A DNA stretch of 8,285 nt from Candidatus Aquidulcis sp. (GTDB taxonomy: Bacteria; Chloroflexota; Anaerolineae; Anaerolineales; E44-bin32). The translations under genes and the position numbers were made by a program. The stretch is from NCBI GenBank assembly GCA_020723365.1, contig DYJB01000071.1, forward strand, positions 4,655-12,939, written 5' to 3'. The first letter of the stretch is position 1. Each line of letters opens with the position of its first letter. Below the pieces are notes generated by a model. It was not told the DNA's origin, searched no databases, and saw only the letters and a list, made by a program, of their open reading frames with translations. Shown in pieces: positions 6,315 to 8,285 of the stretch.

Positions 6315-6881
6315 ATGGTTACGCAGCAGGAACTCACCTATCGTCAGCTGATCACGCTGAGAGATGGCGCCCGGGTGCTCCTCAGGCCGCTGACCACCGA
6401 CGATCGCCAGGCCCTCATCGACCTGTTCACGCCCGTGTCGCCGGAAGAGCGCCGCTACATGCGCCATGACGTCACCAACCCGGACCTGATCGGCGGCTGG
6501 GTCGACGGGCTGGACTATGACCGCGTCTTCCCGCTGGTGGCCATGGTCGGCGACCGGATGGTCGGCGATGCCACGCTGCACTTTCAGGATGGGCCGGCCC
6601 GCCACCGGGCGGAGATGCGCATCTTCCTGGCCAAGGACTTCCGCCGACGCGGCCTGGCGACACGCATGATCCAGGCCCTCATCGACCTGGGCAAGCGCCG
6701 CAGCCTGTACTGCATCGAAGTTGTCAGCCCGACCGATCGCGCCAGCGACATCAAGGCCTTCCAGAACCTGGGCTTTGAGCAGGCCTGTGTCTACACCGAC
6801 TACTGGATGCTTCCCGACGGCGAGCTGCGTGACGTTGCCCACATGATCCTGCGCATGCGCAGCACGGCCGACGAGTACTGA
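6315..6881 (+). CDS. GNAT-family N-acetyltransferase
   Basis: The 188-residue protein shows a single GNAT fold, which transfers an acyl group from acyl-CoA to an amine. After an N-terminal arginine-rich strand (ARVLLRPLTTDDRQAL, 19-34) comes the central beta-sheet FPLVAMVGDRMVGDATLHF (72-90). The acetyl-CoA pyrophosphate-binding motif A follows, MRIFLAKDFRRRGLATRMI at 101-119, where RRRGLA (110-115) takes the place of the Q/RxxGxG/A signature. A later AFQNLGFEQ segment (148-156) is the usual motif B end. The sequence resembles the catalytic domain of Pat-type protein lysine acetyltransferases, but no cyclic-nucleotide or CoA-ligase domain is attached. GAGGAG at 6301-6306, eight bases before ATG 6315, supports the start. 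Its place among acetyl-CoA pathway genes would suit acetylation control of enzymes, but the substrate is unknown. It is the last gene before the 213-base gap. Confidence 0.85.
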   Translation: MVTQQELTYRQLITLRDGARVLLRPLTTDDRQALIDLFTPVSPEERRYMRHDVTNPDLIGGWVDGLDYDRVFPLVAMVGDRMVGDATLHFQDGPARHRAEMRIFLAKDFRRRGLATRMIQALIDLGKRRSLYCIEVVSPTDRASDIKAFQNLGFEQACVYTDYWMLPDGELRDVAHMILRMRSTADEY

Positions 6882-7094
6882 GACCGGCCGGATCGCTGAT
6901 TCGGGCGCGGCGCCGCCTCCACAAGGGAGGCAGCCAGCGAACCCGCGTGGGGCGAAGTTAGTCCCGCGGGCCTTGTGACGAACAGCACTGGCCCGCGCCG
7001 TCAGGTCCACCATACTAGATACGAATACACGGAATACGAGACTCGCGGGGCGAGGCCTTGGCTTGGCCCACCTCCGCGCCACGGGTGCGATGCG
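6882..7094 (+). promoter_or_regulatory. 213-base intergenic region upstream of hdrA
   Basis: This is the only long non-coding stretch in the window; the other gaps are 16-75 bases or the genes overlap. Its first half is GC-rich and foldable (see 6904-6999). Its middle, about 7009-7041, is clearly less GC-rich than anything around it, and a short ATACGA sequence occurs twice there (7019-7024 and 7034-7039). That is where a promoter would be expected, but no convincing -35/-10 pair could be identified. No recognisable ribosome binding site precedes the hdrA start at 7095. The position implies that hdrA has its own transcription start or control separate from the upstream genes. Confidence 0.45.
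6904..6999 (+). ncRNA. Candidate structured leader RNA before hdrA (class unknown)
   Basis: A 7-bp stem pairs GGCGCGG (6904-6910) with CCGCGCC (6993-6999). Inside it lie three hairpins in a row: GCCTCC 6915-6920 with GGAGGC 6926-6931 over a 5-base loop; CCCGCG 6942-6947 with CGCGGG 6965-6970, extended across a one-base bulge by 6949-6951 with 6962-6964 over a 10-base loop; and a weaker one pairing 6971-6972/6990-6991 and 6975-6977/6986-6988. The result is a closed multibranched fold resembling riboswitch architecture. It matched no class I could recall, including cobalamin, SAM, TPP, FMN, THF and ZTP types. GC-rich DNA folds readily by chance, so confidence is low. It could also serve as a terminator-like element for the upstream operon. 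Confidence 0.25.
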
Positions 7095-8285
7095 GTGATC
7101 GCTCCGAACTTCACATCATCCTCCTCTCCGTCGGCGAACACGCGGGGCGTCCTGGTCATCGGCGGCGGGGTCGGCGGGATGCGCGCCGCCCTCGACCTGG
7201 CCGAAGCCGGAATCCAGGCCTACCTGCTGGAGACCAGCCCGGCGCTGGGGGGCCGCGTGGCGCAGCTGGGCTTCATGTTTCCCACCCACGACTGCGTCTT
7301 GTGCCGCGGCACCTCCGACCATGGCTTCGGCTGCACCCGCCCCACGCTCAGCCCGGGCTTCCTGGATGAGAACCGCCACCCGAATCTGACCGTGATGACC
7401 TCGACCCGCTTGCTGGGTTGCGAAGGCGAAGCGGGCAACTTCAGCGTGCAGCTCGAGGCTGCGCCGGAGTACGTGCTTGCCTCGCACTGCACCAGCTGCG
7501 GCCGTTGCGCCGAAGTCTGCCCGGAGACGCGGCCGTCAGGATTCCAGCTCGGCATGTCGGTGCGCAAGGTCATCGACAAGTCCGCCCCGCGCTCGGTCCC
7601 GGATGCCTACTACCTGACCGAGAAAGCGGCCGGGTGCGACGAATGCCATCGCTGCGTCGACATCTGCCCGACCAACGCCATCAACCTGCAGGCCGCGCCG
7701 CGCCGGTTCACCCTCTCGGTCGGGGCGATCATCCTGGCCATGGGCTTTCAACCCTTCGACGCCGGGCTGATGCCCGAACTGGGCTACGGCCGGTTCCCCA
7801 ACGTCATCACCTCGATGCAGTACGAGCGGCTGGCGTCGCGCTCGGGCCCCACGGAGGGCATCGTGCGCCGGCGCTCGGACGGGGCCGTCCCGAAGCGCAT
7901 CGCCTGGCTGCAGTGCGTCGGCTCGCGCGACCAGCACAACCCGTACTGCTCGTCCATCTGCTGCATGTACGCCACCAAGGAAGCCGTCCTGGCCAAGCAG
8001 CGCATACCCGGCGTCGAATGCCACATCTTCACCATGGACGAGCGGGCGTTCAACAAGGAGTACAACCACTACTACCTGCAGGCCCGTCAGGACTTCGGCG
8101 TCCACTACACGCGGGCGCGCATCTCGGACGTCAATGAGGACCCGGCGACGGGCGACATCCTCCTGCGCTACCCCACCGGCCGCGAGCACGAGTCGGCCGC
8201 CGCCGACCAGGGGCCGGTGCAGGAATCGCGGTTCGACCTGCTGGTGCTGGCGGTCGGATCCGCCCACCGGCCGAGGCCATTGCCG
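7095..8285 (+). CDS. hdrA: HdrA-like FAD/iron-sulfur subunit (partial, runs off right edge)
   Basis: The first 397 codons of an HdrA-type heterodisulfide reductase A subunit are present. Its FAD domain and iron-sulfur clusters pass electrons within Hdr complexes, often by flavin-based bifurcation. The FAD-binding GGGVGG is at 23-28, and ALGGRVAQLGFMFPTHDC at 50-67 is typical of HdrA. Cys67, Cys70 and Cys80 form the N-terminal cluster region. Two 4Fe-4S ferredoxin motifs follow: Cys132/135/138/142 and Cys181/184/187/191, each ending CP. The HdrA hallmark is QCVGSRD at 273-279 followed by YCSSICCMYATKEA at 284-297. HdrA proteins are commonly around 650 residues, so the rest is missing only because the window ends. 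The start is uncertain: GTG 7095 gives a short serine-rich leader, has no clear ribosome binding site, and no in-frame ATG occurs before codon 29 inside the FAD motif. In anaerobes with this pathway, HdrA often partners HdrBC and MetFV or hydrogenase subunits. Confidence 0.9.
   Translation, partial: MIAPNFTSSSSPSANTRGVLVIGGGVGGMRAALDLAEAGIQAYLLETSPALGGRVAQLGFMFPTHDCVLCRGTSDHGFGCTRPTLSPGFLDENRHPNLTVMTSTRLLGCEGEAGNFSVQLEAAPEYVLASHCTSCGRCAEVCPETRPSGFQLGMSVRKVIDKSAPRSVPDAYYLTEKAAGCDECHRCVDICPTNAINLQAAPRRFTLSVGAIILAMGFQPFDAGLMPELGYGRFPNVITSMQYERLASRSGPTEGIVRRRSDGAVPKRIAWLQCVGSRDQHNPYCSSICCMYATKEAVLAKQRIPGVECHIFTMDERAFNKEYNHYYLQARQDFGVHYTRARISDVNEDPATGDILLRYPTGREHESAAADQGPVQESRFDLLVLAVGSAHRPRPLP

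Noticed and set aside
6915..6970. A resemblance of the minus strand to the 3' end of tmRNA (a GCGGGTTCG stretch)
   Set aside because: The T-arm does not pair: the bases after the loop are not complementary to GCGGG, and no acceptor stem or CCA end is visible.
6973..7016. TTGTGA and CATACT as a possible promoter pair before hdrA
   Set aside because: The spacing is 32 bases, far from the 16-18 expected for a housekeeping sigma factor.
7019..7039. Direct repeat of ATACGA (7019-7024 and 7034-7039) as a possible operator
   Set aside because: Six-base matches 15 bases apart are too short to call a binding site without comparison to relatives.
5289..7082. A 597-codon open frame on the minus strand opposite the flavoprotein and GNAT genes
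   Set aside because: It lies antisense to two genes with clear family motifs and has low-complexity composition typical of a shadow frame.

Overview
This GC-rich window (roughly two thirds G+C by eye) carries nine genes, all on the + strand, and reads as an accessory block of the Wood-Ljungdahl (reductive acetyl-CoA) pathway in a strict anaerobe. The key markers are the C-terminus of a RACo-type reductive activator of corrinoid proteins, a CooC/AcsF-type nickel-insertion ATPase, an AcsE-type methyltetrahydrofolate:corrinoid methyltransferase and an HdrA-type flavin/iron-sulfur protein. The structural genes of CO dehydrogenase/acetyl-CoA synthase itself are not in the window and presumably lie upstream. 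The high GC, strong Shine-Dalgarno sites and gene combination would suit an acetogen-like member of Chloroflexota or a similar anaerobic lineage, but this assignment is inference.

Layout. Bases 1-2945 hold four genes joined by three successive 4-base ATGA overlaps: the end of the RACo-like activator, a radical SAM protein, a terpenoid-cyclase-fold protein of unknown function, and the CooC-like ATPase. acsE follows after 16 bases with a strong ribosome binding site. A malic enzyme follows after 64 bases, a thioredoxin-reductase-like flavoprotein after 22 bases, and a GNAT acetyltransferase after 75 bases. A 213-base gap then separates the GNAT gene from hdrA, which runs off the right edge. That gap is the only large non-coding stretch and can fold into a multibranched structure.

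How the parts may work together. AcsE moves the methyl group from methyl-tetrahydrofolate to the corrinoid iron-sulfur protein. RACo re-reduces that corrinoid when it oxidises. CooC/AcsF supports nickel loading of CODH/ACS. HdrA normally forms the flavin core of electron-bifurcating or electron-transferring complexes that supply reduced ferredoxin or act with methylene-THF reductase. Malic enzyme links the C3 and C4 pools downstream of acetyl-CoA and pyruvate. The flavoprotein and the GNAT protein have no assigned role here.

Most worth a second look: the radical SAM plus terpenoid-cyclase-fold pair locked between two corrinoid/CODH maturation genes; a thioredoxin-reductase-like protein that has lost its redox CxxC and the usual NADPH motif; an extra segment of about 45 residues near the C-terminus of AcsE; two intergenic hairpins sharing a 14/15-base core, each placed directly before a ribosome binding site; and the structured leader before hdrA.
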